Assembly: GCA_045542355.1 (NCBI GenBank)
Contig: JAZQKX010000013.1
Location: forward strand, 1 to 64,000
DNA from: UMGS1532 sp045542355
Lineage (GTDB): Bacteria; Bacillota; Clostridia; Oscillospirales; Acutalibacteraceae
Length of the DNA stretch: 64,000 nt
Direction of reading: 5' to 3'
Part shown: positions 49,165 to 57,906 of the stretch, one piece after another
How positions within the stretch are numbered: position 1 is the stretch's first letter
Layout of the letters: every line of letters begins with the position of its first letter
Notes under the pieces: model-generated
Database searches by the model: none
Seen by the model: only the letters and a program-made list of their open reading frames with translations
Told to the model about the DNA's origin: nothing
Position numbers and translations under genes: made by a program

Positions 49165-49165
49165 A

Positions 49166-50905
49166 ATGTCAGTGGTCGTTAAAACAACTAAAAATACTAT
49201 CGAAAAATGTATTCTTAATGCGGTGGAAAAAGCGGTTTCTAATGGTATTTTACCCGAGGCCGAACTGCCGTCGTTTTCTATCGAGGAGCCTGCAGACAGC
49301 ACTCATGGTGATTTTGCTGTAAATGCCGCTATGATATGGGCTCGAGCTTTAAAGAGCGCTCCCAGAAAAATTGCAGAGACAATTGTTGATAATATTAATA
49401 TAGAAAACACGTATATCGATAAATTGGAAATAGCCGGTCCTGGGTTCATTAATTTCTATCTAAAGCCGTCCTACTATGCTGCTGTTGTGGCGGATGCTTT
49501 AGAAAAAGGCGAGGAATACGGTAATTCTGATATGGGCCATGGTAAAAAGGTAATGGTGGAGTTTGTTTCAGCCAACCCCACCGGCCCCATGCATATTGGT
49601 AATGCACGTGGCGGCGCTTTAGGTGACACCTTGGCTTCAGTTCTCAGCAAGGCGGGGTATGATGTTACCAGAGAATTTTATGTTAATGACGCTGGTAATC
49701 AGATACAGAAATTTGCAGGGTCATTAGAGGCTCGTTATTTGCAGTTATTTGATTCATCTGTAGAGTTTCCAGAGGATGGATATCATGGCGCCGATATTAT
49801 TGAAAGAGCAACCGAATTCAAGAATATTAATGGTGATAAATATGTAACCAGTTCTCCTGAGGAGAGGAGACAAGCTCTTGTTGATTATGCTTTACCCCTC
49901 AATATAGCCGCTCTTAAAACAGATCTTGAAGCCTATAGAATCAACTATGATGTATGGTTCAGAGAATCCAGTCTATATGCAGATGGCACCCTCGAAAAGG
50001 TTATTCAGCACATGAAAGACAGCGGTCTCACCTATGAAAAAGAGGGAGCTCTTTGGTATAAAAATGCTGAATTCACAGCGGCTCTTTTAAAGCGTCAGGG
50101 TAAGAGTGACGCAGAAATTGAAAAGCTTGAACTTAAGGATGATGTCTTAATCCGCGCTAATGGTAATCCAACATATTTTGCTGCCGACATTGCATATCAC
50201 TACAATAAATTTGCTATCCGTGGCTTTGACACCGTAATCAATGTTTGGGGTGCAGATCATCACGGTCACGTTGCAAGAATTAAAGGCGCTATGGATGCTA
50301 TTGGTCAGTCGGGTGACAAGCTTGATATTGTACTCATGCAGTTGGTTCGTCTTGTACGCGCAGGTGAGGTTGTAAGAGTTTCAAAAAGAACTGGTAAATC
50401 TATAACCCTTAAAACACTTCTTGATGAAGTTCCTGTTGATGCAGCAAGATTTATATTCAACTCTAAAGAGCCATCAACCCATCTTGAGTTTGACCTTGAT
50501 TTAGCGGTTGAAGAAACCAGCCAGAATCCTGTATATTATGTTCAATATGCCCATGCGAGAATTTGTAGCATACTCAGAGCGTTGGAAAACGATAATATCA
50601 AGCCTCGCAAGTGTTCCATTGACGAGCTTTGCAGATTGTCGGCTCCTGAAGAACGTATGCTGATAAAGCACATTGCGTCCCTTACAGGCGAAATTGAATC
50701 CGCCGCAAGAAGCTACGATTCCGCAAGGATAACCCGCTATGTATATGACTTAGCTACCTTGTTCCATAAGTTCTATAATGCTTGTAGAGTTAAGGGTGAG
50801 GACGAAGTGTTAATGCAGGCTCGACTCAATCTCTGCGTTGCCACAGCCTCTGTTATTAGAGCAGTACTTGCTATGCTGAAAATTGACGCTCCAAAATCTA
50901 TGTAA
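49166..50905 (+). CDS. argS: arginyl-tRNA synthetase
   Basis: This class I synthetase charges tRNA-Arg. In the 579-residue protein the HIGH-type motif is in FVSANPTGPMHIGNARGGA near residue 128, WGADHHGHVARIKGAM lies near residue 362, and the KMSK-like loop VSKRTGKSITL near residue 404. The C-terminal helical anticodon-binding domain has VYYVQYAHARICSILR. The substrate tRNA-Arg(TCT) gene is in the same window. It is the last gene of the murI operon. Confidence 0.96.
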   Translation: MSVVVKTTKNTIEKCILNAVEKAVSNGILPEAELPSFSIEEPADSTHGDFAVNAAMIWARALKSAPRKIAETIVDNINIENTYIDKLEIAGPGFINFYLKPSYYAAVVADALEKGEEYGNSDMGHGKKVMVEFVSANPTGPMHIGNARGGALGDTLASVLSKAGYDVTREFYVNDAGNQIQKFAGSLEARYLQLFDSSVEFPEDGYHGADIIERATEFKNINGDKYVTSSPEERRQALVDYALPLNIAALKTDLEAYRINYDVWFRESSLYADGTLEKVIQHMKDSGLTYEKEGALWYKNAEFTAALLKRQGKSDAEIEKLELKDDVLIRANGNPTYFAADIAYHYNKFAIRGFDTVINVWGADHHGHVARIKGAMDAIGQSGDKLDIVLMQLVRLVRAGEVVRVSKRTGKSITLKTLLDEVPVDAARFIFNSKEPSTHLEFDLDLAVEETSQNPVYYVQYAHARICSILRALENDNIKPRKCSIDELCRLSAPEERMLIKHIASLTGEIESAARSYDSARITRYVYDLATLFHKFYNACRVKGEDEVLMQARLNLCVATASVIRAVLAMLKIDAPKSM

Positions 50906-50976
50906 TAAGAACCCGACCCGCTGTATGAAATTAAAATTTTGAGCGGTTATCTCGGAACCTTGTTGTATTTGCAATA

Positions 50977-51006
50977 AAAAACGGATAGCTCAGGCTATCC
51001 GTTTTT
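50977..51006. terminator. bidirectional terminator between argS and the PAP2 gene
   Basis: A perfect 13-bp stem AAAAACGGATAGC-TCAG-GCTATCCGTTTTT, with A and T runs, serves both convergent genes. Confidence 0.92.
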
Positions 51007-51023
51007 ACTTTGTATTTTTATTA

Positions 51024-51941
51024 TTACTTTCTAATCTTAGAAAAGTATTTGAATGTTAATGGCCACACACAACCCGCAACCACTACCATAAGAAAATATC
51101 TTAGAGATTGAACAACTATTTGTGAGCTAATTCCAAGCGCAGAAAATAGAGGTTTTAAACCCTCTTTTACTGCGAGTATCACAATTAATCCCAGAACAAC
51201 CTTTAAAATTTGCCCAAGCAGAGGAGCATCGGTTTTAAAATTGGTGTAGTTATTGTCTACATAGTAAACCACCACAATTCCAATAATAGCGCCAAATAGC
51301 TTATAAGCATTTTTAATGGCTGATTGTAGATTAGCTACGTCGGTGTCAGCGGGAAATTGATATATATTTACATATAAGAGATTTGTAAGTGATATTAACA
51401 CCATTATGCCGATAAGCCACCACATATACCTATGGTCAGTTTCAGCCTTTTTAATGATTGGATGAAAAACTAATAGAAGTATAAGCGCAATTACAACAGA
51501 GGTTATTACATCCATTGGCGTATGTACACCCAAATACATTCTTGAGATAGGAACGAGAAAAGTAATAATTATTGATATAATTTTTAACCACTTAATTTTT
51601 GTGGTTTTGGCAATCCCGCCGAAGGTGGCTACGGAGCTTTGGGTATGACCGCTGGGGAATGAATAGCCTGTGGCTTCGGCTCTCGCTGATTCAACAATAG
51701 TGAACTGTGGATCTTTTATCCAAGGGCGAGGTATTCTGTATGTGATTTTTAAAAACTGATTTATAACAGTTCCGAGAAATCCTATGCTCAGTATATAATA
51801 TCCCGTGTATTTATTGACACACCAAAACAGTATCAAGGCAGTGACCATGAACACGGTTTCTTCGCCGAATTTAGTTATAATAGAAAAGAAAGCGTCTAAA
51901 ACCGGATTTCTGATTAATTCAAAAAAATATAAAACATCCAT
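51024..51941 (-). CDS. PAP2-family membrane phosphatase
   Basis: This membrane phosphatase of 305 residues has about eight to nine hydrophobic helices. The three PAP2 motifs are clear: KITYRIPRP near residue 68 (K-x6-RP), YSFPSGHTQS near residue 93 (PSGH) and SRMYLGVHTPMD near residue 133 (SR-x5-H-x3-D). Substrates in the superfamily include undecaprenyl pyrophosphate and phosphatidic or phosphatidylglycerol phosphates; the exact one is not known. The ATG at 51941 has only a weak GGAAAAAG site. It is separated from the ychF group by a hairpin. Confidence 0.9.
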   Translation of the reverse strand: MDVLYFFELIRNPVLDAFFSIITKFGEETVFMVTALILFWCVNKYTGYYILSIGFLGTVINQFLKITYRIPRPWIKDPQFTIVESARAEATGYSFPSGHTQSSVATFGGIAKTTKIKWLKIISIIITFLVPISRMYLGVHTPMDVITSVVIALILLLVFHPIIKKAETDHRYMWWLIGIMVLISLTNLLYVNIYQFPADTDVANLQSAIKNAYKLFGAIIGIVVVYYVDNNYTNFKTDAPLLGQILKVVLGLIVILAVKEGLKPLFSALGISSQIVVQSLRYFLMVVVAGCVWPLTFKYFSKIRK

Positions 51942-51966
51942 ACTTTTTCCGTCTTTCGATAAATTT

Positions 51967-51997
51967 TTAGGGCTTGAGTATTATGCTCAAACCCTAA
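51967..51997 (-). terminator. terminator of the ychF operon
   Basis: TTAGGG-C-TTGAG (51967-51978) pairs with CTCAA-A-CCCTAA (51986-51997), leaving one mismatch, followed on the minus strand by AAATTT. It lies directly downstream of the 52010 gene. Confidence 0.65.
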
Positions 51998-52009
51998 GTT
52001 AACTTATTG

Positions 52010-52357
52010 TTAGAAAGCGCTGTAGAAAATACTTGAGAACACAGCTATGTATGCTATGGAAATCACAATACCGATAACAATAGAGATTGCATAGTAGATT
52101 AAGTATGCCTTAAAATAGTTGGATTTATTAGGGTTGTCAGTTTTACTGAATGCCCAGACAAACATCATGATTATGTTTACGCAAGGTATGAGCATAACAA
52201 GAAGTGTGAGAAGCCAATCCTTAACCGACATAACAGGTGCAAGGGGTTCGTTGTACATATAGGGGTTAGGAGTGTACTGAGGCGGTTGCTGGAAGTCAGG
52301 TTGAGATACAACTTCCATTTCGTTTTGCTGTTCGAAGTTTTGATTATTGTTTTCCAT
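52010..52357 (-). CDS. small membrane protein with Pro/Gln-rich N-terminus
   Basis: This 115-residue protein has a disordered, Gln/Pro/Asn-rich N-terminus (to about residue 42), then two hydrophobic segments: LLTLLVMLIPCVNIIMMFVWAF near residue 49 and a longer one (YLIYYAISIVIGIVISIAYI) near residue 85. Proteins of this design are common in Clostridia and have no known function. It follows the DUF2752 gene by 3 bases behind GGAGGGTAAA, so the two are cotranscribed with ychF. Confidence 0.78.
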   Translation of the reverse strand: MENNNQNFEQQNEMEVVSQPDFQQPPQYTPNPYMYNEPLAPVMSVKDWLLTLLVMLIPCVNIIMMFVWAFSKTDNPNKSNYFKAYLIYYAISIVIGIVISIAYIAVFSSIFYSAF

Positions 52358-52360
52358 ATT

Positions 52361-52810
52361 TTACCCTCCAGTAAAATTAAAAATTAAATTTATAACATTC
52401 CTAAAAAGATTGTTATTGTTATAAGTCATTGGCTCGGTTGTTGGAAATAAAGCGATTAATCGATATATGTAAACCGGTATTGATAACACCAAAATACTAA
52501 TAAGAAAAACATTGATCAATCTTTTACATGCAATGCCGAAATATCTATTTAAAATCCAAAGTATTGTGGTTATTATAATGAGATATATCAGCGGATTAAG
52601 AGAAAATGCTTCTAGTAAATCGAAGGATATAAGTTTCAGTGCGGCTCTGGTTAATCCGCAGAAAGGACAGGGAAGACCAACCAGAAGTTTACTGATGCAA
52701 ACCGTACCGAAAGCTAAATCAAAAACCGAGAACACTAAAAAGGTTGTTATAAGATTGTCTATATTTTCCGCTACATCCTGCCTGAATTTATTAAAGGCTA
52801 TTTTAAACAT
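52361..52810 (-). CDS. DUF2752 membrane protein
   Basis: This membrane protein has the DUF2752 hallmark CPFCGLTRA (near residue 48 of the 149-residue form) and three or four hydrophobic segments. The function is unknown. Its start overlaps the end of ychF: ATG at 52810 lies in the last codons of ychF but lacks a ribosome binding site, while TTG at 52828 has AGGA 8 bases upstream and would add six residues (155 in all). I list the ATG form; either would be translated by coupling to ychF. Confidence 0.78.
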   Translation of the reverse strand: MFKIAFNKFRQDVAENIDNLITTFLVFSVFDLAFGTVCISKLLVGLPCPFCGLTRAALKLISFDLLEAFSLNPLIYLIIITTILWILNRYFGIACKRLINVFLISILVLSIPVYIYRLIALFPTTEPMTYNNNNLFRNVINLIFNFTGG

Positions 52811-53897
52811 TGAATCTAAACAGAACAATATCGCCGTCCTGCATCACATATTCTTTACCCTCACTGCGAACAAGACCTTTTTCCTTAGCGGCTACCATGT
52901 TACCACATTCAATTAAATCCTTGAACGCAACCACTTCTGCTCGTATAAATCCGCGTTCAAAATCAGTATGGATTTTTCCTGCTGCCTGAGGCGCTTTAGT
53001 GCCTTTGGTTATGGTCCATGCTCTTACTTCGGGTTTACCTGCTGTAAGATAAGAAATGAGACCCAGCAAAGAATAACACTTTTTGATTAATCTTTCGAGT
53101 CCTGATTGCTCCAGACCAAGCTCGGATAAAAACATAAGCTTTTCATCCTGTTCAAGCTCTGAAATCTGAGCTTCAAGCTCTGCACAAATAGGTAAAGTGT
53201 CAGCATTTTCACTTTGGGCTATTGCTTCGACTTTTGCATAATAAGGGTTCTTTTCAAAGCCGGAGCTGAAATCCTCCTCACTCATGTTACATGCGTAAAT
53301 TACAGGTTTCATCGAAAGGAGAGACACTTCCTTAAGCATTGCTAATTCGTCGTCGGATTTTTCCATGGAACGGGCAGGAGCACCCGCTTCGAGATGCGCC
53401 CAAAGTCTTTTGAGAAAATCAACCTCGGATGCGAGACTCTTGTCGCCTTTCATTAGTTTAGATACCCTGTCGATGCGGTTTTGCACCATGTCCATATCTG
53501 CAAAAATCAATTCAAGGTTAATTGTTTCAATATCACGGGCAGGGTCCACAGAGCCATCAACATGAACTATGTTTGTATCATCAAAACACCTTACAACATG
53601 TACTATAGCGTCAACCTCTCTAATGTGGGAAAGAAACTTGTTTCCAAGGCCCTCACCTTTAGAAGCGCCCTTTACAAGTCCTGCTATGTCAACAAATTCT
53701 ATTGTTGCGGGAGTAAACTTCTCGGGCTCATACATTTCTGCCAACTTATCTAAACGCTCATCTGGTACGGAAACCATGCCAACGTTTGGCTCAATAGTGC
53801 AGAAAGGGTAGTTAGCTGACTGTGCGCCTGCAGAAGTAATAGCGTTAAATAGGGTGGATTTACCTACATTTGGCAAACCTACAATACCTAATTTCAT
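52803..53897 (-). CDS. ychF: redox-regulated ribosome-binding ATPase YchF
   Basis: This Obg-related P-loop protein prefers ATP and binds the 50S subunit, with a role in translation and oxidative stress response. In the 364-residue protein the N-terminal P-loop is GLPNVGKSTLFNAITSA near residue 6; then PFCTIEPNVGMV, FVDIAGLVKGASKGEGLGN near residue 67, and a NMSE motif (YACNMSEED) near residue 200 in place of NKxD, which explains ATP use. The C-terminal TGS domain ends YVMQDGDIVLFRFNV. ATG 53897 follows GGAGGC on the minus strand. Confidence 0.96.
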   Translation of the reverse strand: MKLGIVGLPNVGKSTLFNAITSAGAQSANYPFCTIEPNVGMVSVPDERLDKLAEMYEPEKFTPATIEFVDIAGLVKGASKGEGLGNKFLSHIREVDAIVHVVRCFDDTNIVHVDGSVDPARDIETINLELIFADMDMVQNRIDRVSKLMKGDKSLASEVDFLKRLWAHLEAGAPARSMEKSDDELAMLKEVSLLSMKPVIYACNMSEEDFSSGFEKNPYYAKVEAIAQSENADTLPICAELEAQISELEQDEKLMFLSELGLEQSGLERLIKKCYSLLGLISYLTAGKPEVRAWTITKGTKAPQAAGKIHTDFERGFIRAEVVAFKDLIECGNMVAAKEKGLVRSEGKEYVMQDGDIVLFRFNV

Positions 53898-53956
53898 TTT
53901 AAAGCCTCCAATTTATTGTATTTTACTGATGGAATAGTTATAAACCATTAACAATA

Positions 53957-53999
53957 ATTCCCTTATCCGCTGAAATCAGCGGATGCGAAACACGGAATA
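53957..53999. repeat. nested inverted repeat between ychF and hprK
   Basis: A perfect 9-bp palindrome ATCCGCTGA-AA-TCAGCGGAT (53965-53984) is enclosed by ATTCC...GGAAT, and the whole is flanked by direct copies of ATAAACCATT. It lies about 60-100 bases upstream of the ychF start (minus strand). It could be an operator or a hairpin repeat. The rest of this 278-base gap holds only the hprK promoter region. Confidence 0.5.
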
Positions 54000-54108
54000 A
54001 ACCATTGTTTTGCTAATCTATATCCATTATAATTGCATTCATAAAATATTTCAACAATTTTAAGCAAAAAATTGGAATTAAGGACTATTATTTTTCAAAA
54101 AAATATAG

Positions 54109-54114
54109 TATAAT
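54109..54114 (+). promoter_or_regulatory. -10 element of the hprK operon
   Basis: A perfect TATAAT lies 61 bases before hprK. The -35 position is AT-rich and poor, so the promoter is inferred mainly from the -10 and from the need for one here. Confidence 0.45.
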
Positions 54115-54175
54115 ATATTTAAATATTTATGCATTATGGATAAGTGTGTAAAATATAGGATGGTGAATTGCATTA

Positions 54176-55138
54176 ATGAAGACAGAATATTCGGTTTCTT
54201 TGCAAAAAATTGCAGATGAGTTTTCTTTAGAAAAGGTTTATTCTCCGCAAGACCCCAGTGAAATTCTAATAAAAAGCACCGAAATAAATAAACCTGGTAT
54301 TCAGTTTGGCGGTTATTATGAATTCTACGATAATTCCAGAATACAAATCATAGGAAAACTTGAGGACAGTTTTTTATATAACCATACTCAGGATGAATGC
54401 GCCCAGATTATTGACAAATTTTTCTCAACCAAACCTCCGGTTGTAATTATCACAAGAGAACTTGAGATTTCTGAACTGATGCTGGATGCCTCCAAAAAAT
54501 ATGGCGTACCTATATACAGAACTCCTGACAGCACTTCGAGTTTTATGTCGGCACTAATTGCCTTTCTTAATGTCAGATTAGCTCCAAGAGTTGTTCGCCA
54601 CGGAGTGCTTGTTGAGGTATATGGCGAGGGTGTACTTATCTTAGGTGATAGCGGTATTGGAAAGAGCGAAACCGCTATAGAGCTTGTAAAACGCGGTCAC
54701 AGGTTAATTGCAGATGACGCGGTGGAAATCAGAAAGGTTTCTTCCAAATCACTTGTTGGGTCTGCTCCCGAAAACATAAGACATTTTATCGAGCTTCGCG
54801 GCATAGGTATTGTGAATGTCAGACGCATATTTGGTGTGGGCTCAGTTAAGCTTACAGAAAAGATAGATATGGTTATCAACCTTGAAACCTGGGAAGCGGG
54901 TAAACAATATGACCGAATGGGTTTAGAATCCGAAAAAATGAATATACTTGGATTAGATGTTGTTTCGGTTACAATACCTGTAAAGCCAGGTAGAAATCTT
55001 GCTGTAGTCATTGAGGTTGCGGCAATGAATAACAGACAAAAGAAATTAGGTTACAACGCCGCCGCTGAGCTTCTGCACAAGCTTGGTATGGAAGATGCAA
55101 CAGTGGAGGCTTCAAAAAGCGAAGTGGAACCTTTTTAA
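54176..55138 (+). CDS. hprK: HPr kinase/phosphorylase
   Basis: The enzyme adds or removes phosphate on the regulatory Ser of HPr according to sugar supply, driving catabolite control. The 320-residue protein has the Walker A GDSGIGKSETAIEL near residue 159, and the HprK signature region around LGLDVVSVTIPVKPGRNLAVVIEVAAMNN (residues ~260-288). Its substrate HPr is encoded at 38790 in this window and carries the target Ser. Start ATG 54176 after AGGATGGTG. Followed by a ROK glucokinase 18 bases on. Confidence 0.95.
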   Translation: MKTEYSVSLQKIADEFSLEKVYSPQDPSEILIKSTEINKPGIQFGGYYEFYDNSRIQIIGKLEDSFLYNHTQDECAQIIDKFFSTKPPVVIITRELEISELMLDASKKYGVPIYRTPDSTSSFMSALIAFLNVRLAPRVVRHGVLVEVYGEGVLILGDSGIGKSETAIELVKRGHRLIADDAVEIRKVSSKSLVGSAPENIRHFIELRGIGIVNVRRIFGVGSVKLTEKIDMVINLETWEAGKQYDRMGLESEKMNILGLDVVSVTIPVKPGRNLAVVIEVAAMNNRQKKLGYNAAAELLHKLGMEDATVEASKSEVEPF

Positions 55139-55156
55139 TTAAAGGAGAAGTAAATT

Positions 55157-56110
55157 GTGTACAGAGTAGGAATTGATTTAGGCGGTACAAACATCGCTGT
55201 AGGTGTTGTAGATGATAACTACAACATTATAGGCAGCGGTAAGGTTAAGACAAAGGCGCCAAGACCTGCTGATGAGATATGCGACGATATTGCAACAGCA
55301 GTTAAATTAGCTGTTGCTAATGCAAATTTAACAATGGATGACATTGGCTTTGTTGGCATAGGAGCTCCTGGCTCAATTAATCCGGCGACGGGAATAATTG
55401 GTTTTTCAAACAATCTTGGATTTGAAAACACTCCAATTGTTGAGATGCTCGAAAGCAGAATTGGTAAAAAAATTATTATTGACAACGACGCTAATGCAGC
55501 AGCTGTTGGAGAGATGTTAGCTGGTGCAGGAAAGGGATGCAATAACATAGTTGCCGTTACTCTTGGCACTGGTGTTGGCGGTGGTACAATCATCGATGGC
55601 AAAATGTTACTCGGTAGTAATTTTGCCGGGGGAGAGTTAGGTCATACGGTTATAGATATGGATGGTATTCAGTGTAATTGCGGCAGAAAGGGTTGCTGGG
55701 AGGCATACGCATCTGCAACCGCTCTTGTTAGACAGACAAAAGAAAAAATGCTTTCTAATAAAGACAGCAAAATGTGGGATATTGTTAACGGTAATATTGA
55801 TAAGGTTAACGGCAAAACCGCTTTTGATGCAATGCGCCTCAATGATAAAGCGGGTACTGAAGTTGTTGATAAATACTGTGATTATGTTGCTTGTGGCGTT
55901 ATTAATATCATTAACGTGTTCCAGCCTGACGTAATCTGTATCGGTGGTGGTATCTCCAAAGAAGGGGATCTGCTTATTTCGAGAATTGAAAAGCATAATT
56001 CTGAAAGATTTTCCAGAAATATCGATAAGCAGTCATTAATTAAAACTGCTGAACTTGGCAATGACGCGGGTATCATTGGCGCCGCAATGTTGGATAAAAT
56101 TTATAGTTAA
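55157..56110 (+). CDS. glk: ROK-family glucokinase
   Basis: The enzyme phosphorylates glucose (or a related sugar) with ATP. The 317-residue protein shows GIDLGGTNIAVGVVD (phosphate 1) at the start, IIDNDANAAAVGE near residue 112, VTLGTGVGGGTIIDG (phosphate 2) near residue 134, GELGHTVI near 158 and the ROK zinc motif CNCGRKGCWEAYAS near residue 173. Start is GTG 55157 after AAAGGAG. The sugar specificity is inferred. Lies between hprK and murB. Confidence 0.92.
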   Translation: MYRVGIDLGGTNIAVGVVDDNYNIIGSGKVKTKAPRPADEICDDIATAVKLAVANANLTMDDIGFVGIGAPGSINPATGIIGFSNNLGFENTPIVEMLESRIGKKIIIDNDANAAAVGEMLAGAGKGCNNIVAVTLGTGVGGGTIIDGKMLLGSNFAGGELGHTVIDMDGIQCNCGRKGCWEAYASATALVRQTKEKMLSNKDSKMWDIVNGNIDKVNGKTAFDAMRLNDKAGTEVVDKYCDYVACGVINIINVFQPDVICIGGGISKEGDLLISRIEKHNSERFSRNIDKQSLIKTAELGNDAGIIGAAMLDKIYS

Positions 56111-56121
56111 GGGTGTTTTGC

Positions 56122-57027
56122 TTGGTTTCTCTTATCCTTGAATATTTAGAAAACGAGAAAATTGAATATATTCAAAGTGCTCAGATGAGTGAATATACAA
56201 GTTTTAAAATAGGCGGTCCGGCGGATTTTCTATGTTTCCCTGACGGATTACCTCAGCTTAAAAGTTTACTTAGCTTTTGCCGTGATAAAAACGTTCCATA
56301 TTTTATTTTAGGCAACGGTTCAAATCTGTTAGTTTCGGATTTGGGAGTTGAGGGAATTGTTATTTCGTTAAAGCATTTTAATGAGATAACCTATCATCCG
56401 GCTTTTGAAATTTCTTGTAGCGCAGGTGTTAAGCTTTCAAAACTTTGCACCTTTGCTTTGGAGAATTCTCTTTCGGGATTAGAGTTTGCATGGGGGATTC
56501 CCGGCACCGTCGGCGGCGCAATATACATGAATGCAGGAGCCTACAATGGAGAAATTTCCTCAGTATTGAAAGAATGCACATTTATAGATGAGGAGGGTAA
56601 TGTCGTTCAGGCAGATGTTTCAAGCTTACAGCTTGGATATCGTAGTAGCATATTCTCCGATTCGTCTAAAGTTATAGTCAGCGCGGTTTTTCGGCTAAGA
56701 AATGATAGAAAAGATAATATCAAGGCTGTTATGGATGATTTAATCAACCGTAGGCGCACTAAACAACCTTTGGAGTATCCAAGTGCCGGTAGCACATTTA
56801 AACGTCCTCAGGGTCATTTTGCTGGCGCTCTTATTGAGGAGTGCGGACTTAAAGGCATGGCTGTCGGCGATGCCGAGGTCAGCGAAAAACATGCTGGTTT
56901 TGTTATCAACAAGGGTTCTGCCACCTGCAATGATGTTCTCTCATTAATTTCAAAAATCAAACAAGAGGTTTTTCTTCATAAGAGCGTAACATTAGAGCCG
57001 GAGGTGAAGACGGTTGGTAGGTTCTGA
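56122..57027 (+). CDS. murB: UDP-N-acetylenolpyruvoylglucosamine reductase
   Basis: This FAD enzyme reduces UDP-GlcNAc-enolpyruvate to UDP-MurNAc, a step of peptidoglycan synthesis. The 301-residue protein has TSFKIGGPADFL near residue 24, LGNGSNLLVSD near residue 66, GIPGTVGGAIYMNAGAYNGE near residue 123, YPSAGSTFKRP near residue 216 (catalytic Ser) and the Glu near the end (SVTLEPEVKTVGRF). The AAGGGTG site at 56109-56115 points to TTG 56122 rather than the upstream GTG. It overlaps rapZ by 14 bases. Confidence 0.94.
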   Translation: MVSLILEYLENEKIEYIQSAQMSEYTSFKIGGPADFLCFPDGLPQLKSLLSFCRDKNVPYFILGNGSNLLVSDLGVEGIVISLKHFNEITYHPAFEISCSAGVKLSKLCTFALENSLSGLEFAWGIPGTVGGAIYMNAGAYNGEISSVLKECTFIDEEGNVVQADVSSLQLGYRSSIFSDSSKVIVSAVFRLRNDRKDNIKAVMDDLINRRRTKQPLEYPSAGSTFKRPQGHFAGALIEECGLKGMAVGDAEVSEKHAGFVINKGSATCNDVLSLISKIKQEVFLHKSVTLEPEVKTVGRF

Positions 57028-57886
57028 CTTTAATTTCGTAATTATCACAGGTATGTCTGGCGCTGGTAAGTCTCAGGCTGCACATGCACTTGAGGATATT
57101 GGATTTTATTGCATAGATAATATTCCTCCTGTATTGATTCCATCTATTGTGGATTTAAGCATCAAGGGAGAGGCTAATCTTTCGAAAATCGCTGTTATTA
57201 CCGACCTTCGCGGCGGTGAGATGTTTGATGATATCGATGAGACCTTGAGTCTTTTAAAGCAAAGAGGGGTAGAGCCGAAAATTCTTTTTCTTGACGCCTC
57301 AGATTCTGAACTCTCCAGACGTTATAAGGAAAGCCGACGGTCTCATCCACTTTCTACTTCCTTGAATTTGTCCATTGAAGAAGCCATTTTAAAGGAACGA
57401 GAATGCCTTAAAAAGATTAGATCATACTCTGACTTTATAATTGACACCACTTTTTATTCCAGTAATCAGCTTAAACAACGTCTTGTTGATATATTTTTTA
57501 ATGATAAACATTTATCTTTAAACATACAGTTGATAACCTTTGGTTTTAAGCACGGCCCCTGTAGTGATGCAGATTTGGTGTTTGACGTAAGGTGTTTGCC
57601 AAATCCTTTTTATATTGACGAACTGAGAGATTTAAGCGGATTGGATAAACCGGTCAGTGATTATGTTATGAATTTTCCTCAGTCGCAGATGCTATTGGAC
57701 AAATTAAATGAATTGGTTGATTTTTTAATTCCTCTTTATCAGAGCGAGGGCAAAAGTCAGCTTGTTGTTGCGGTAGGTTGCACTGGTGGTAAGCATCGTT
57801 CTGTTGCCATTGCCAATGCTATTTATAATTTTCTTTCTTCAAAGGACTATAATGTAAGTCTTACTAACCGTGATATTAAAAAATAA
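57014..57886 (+). CDS. rapZ: RapZ/YvcJ nucleotide-binding protein
   Basis: This P-loop protein binds nucleotides; in enterobacteria RapZ controls glucosamine-6-phosphate synthase through small RNAs, and in Bacillus YvcJ affects competence. The 290-residue protein has the Walker A ITGMSGAGKSQAAHALED near residue 11 and the C-terminal RapZ domain with FGFKHGPCSDADLVFDVRCLPNP near residue 176 and AVGCTGGKHRSVAIANAI near residue 252. Start is TTG 57014 behind GAGGTGA, inside the end of murB. The next gene is whiA; yvcK, usually between them, is missing. Confidence 0.93.
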   Translation: MVGSDFNFVIITGMSGAGKSQAAHALEDIGFYCIDNIPPVLIPSIVDLSIKGEANLSKIAVITDLRGGEMFDDIDETLSLLKQRGVEPKILFLDASDSELSRRYKESRRSHPLSTSLNLSIEEAILKERECLKKIRSYSDFIIDTTFYSSNQLKQRLVDIFFNDKHLSLNIQLITFGFKHGPCSDADLVFDVRCLPNPFYIDELRDLSGLDKPVSDYVMNFPQSQMLLDKLNELVDFLIPLYQSEGKSQLVVAVGCTGGKHRSVAIANAIYNFLSSKDYNVSLTNRDIKK

Positions 57887-57906
57887 CTCTTATCTTTGGT
57901 GATATC

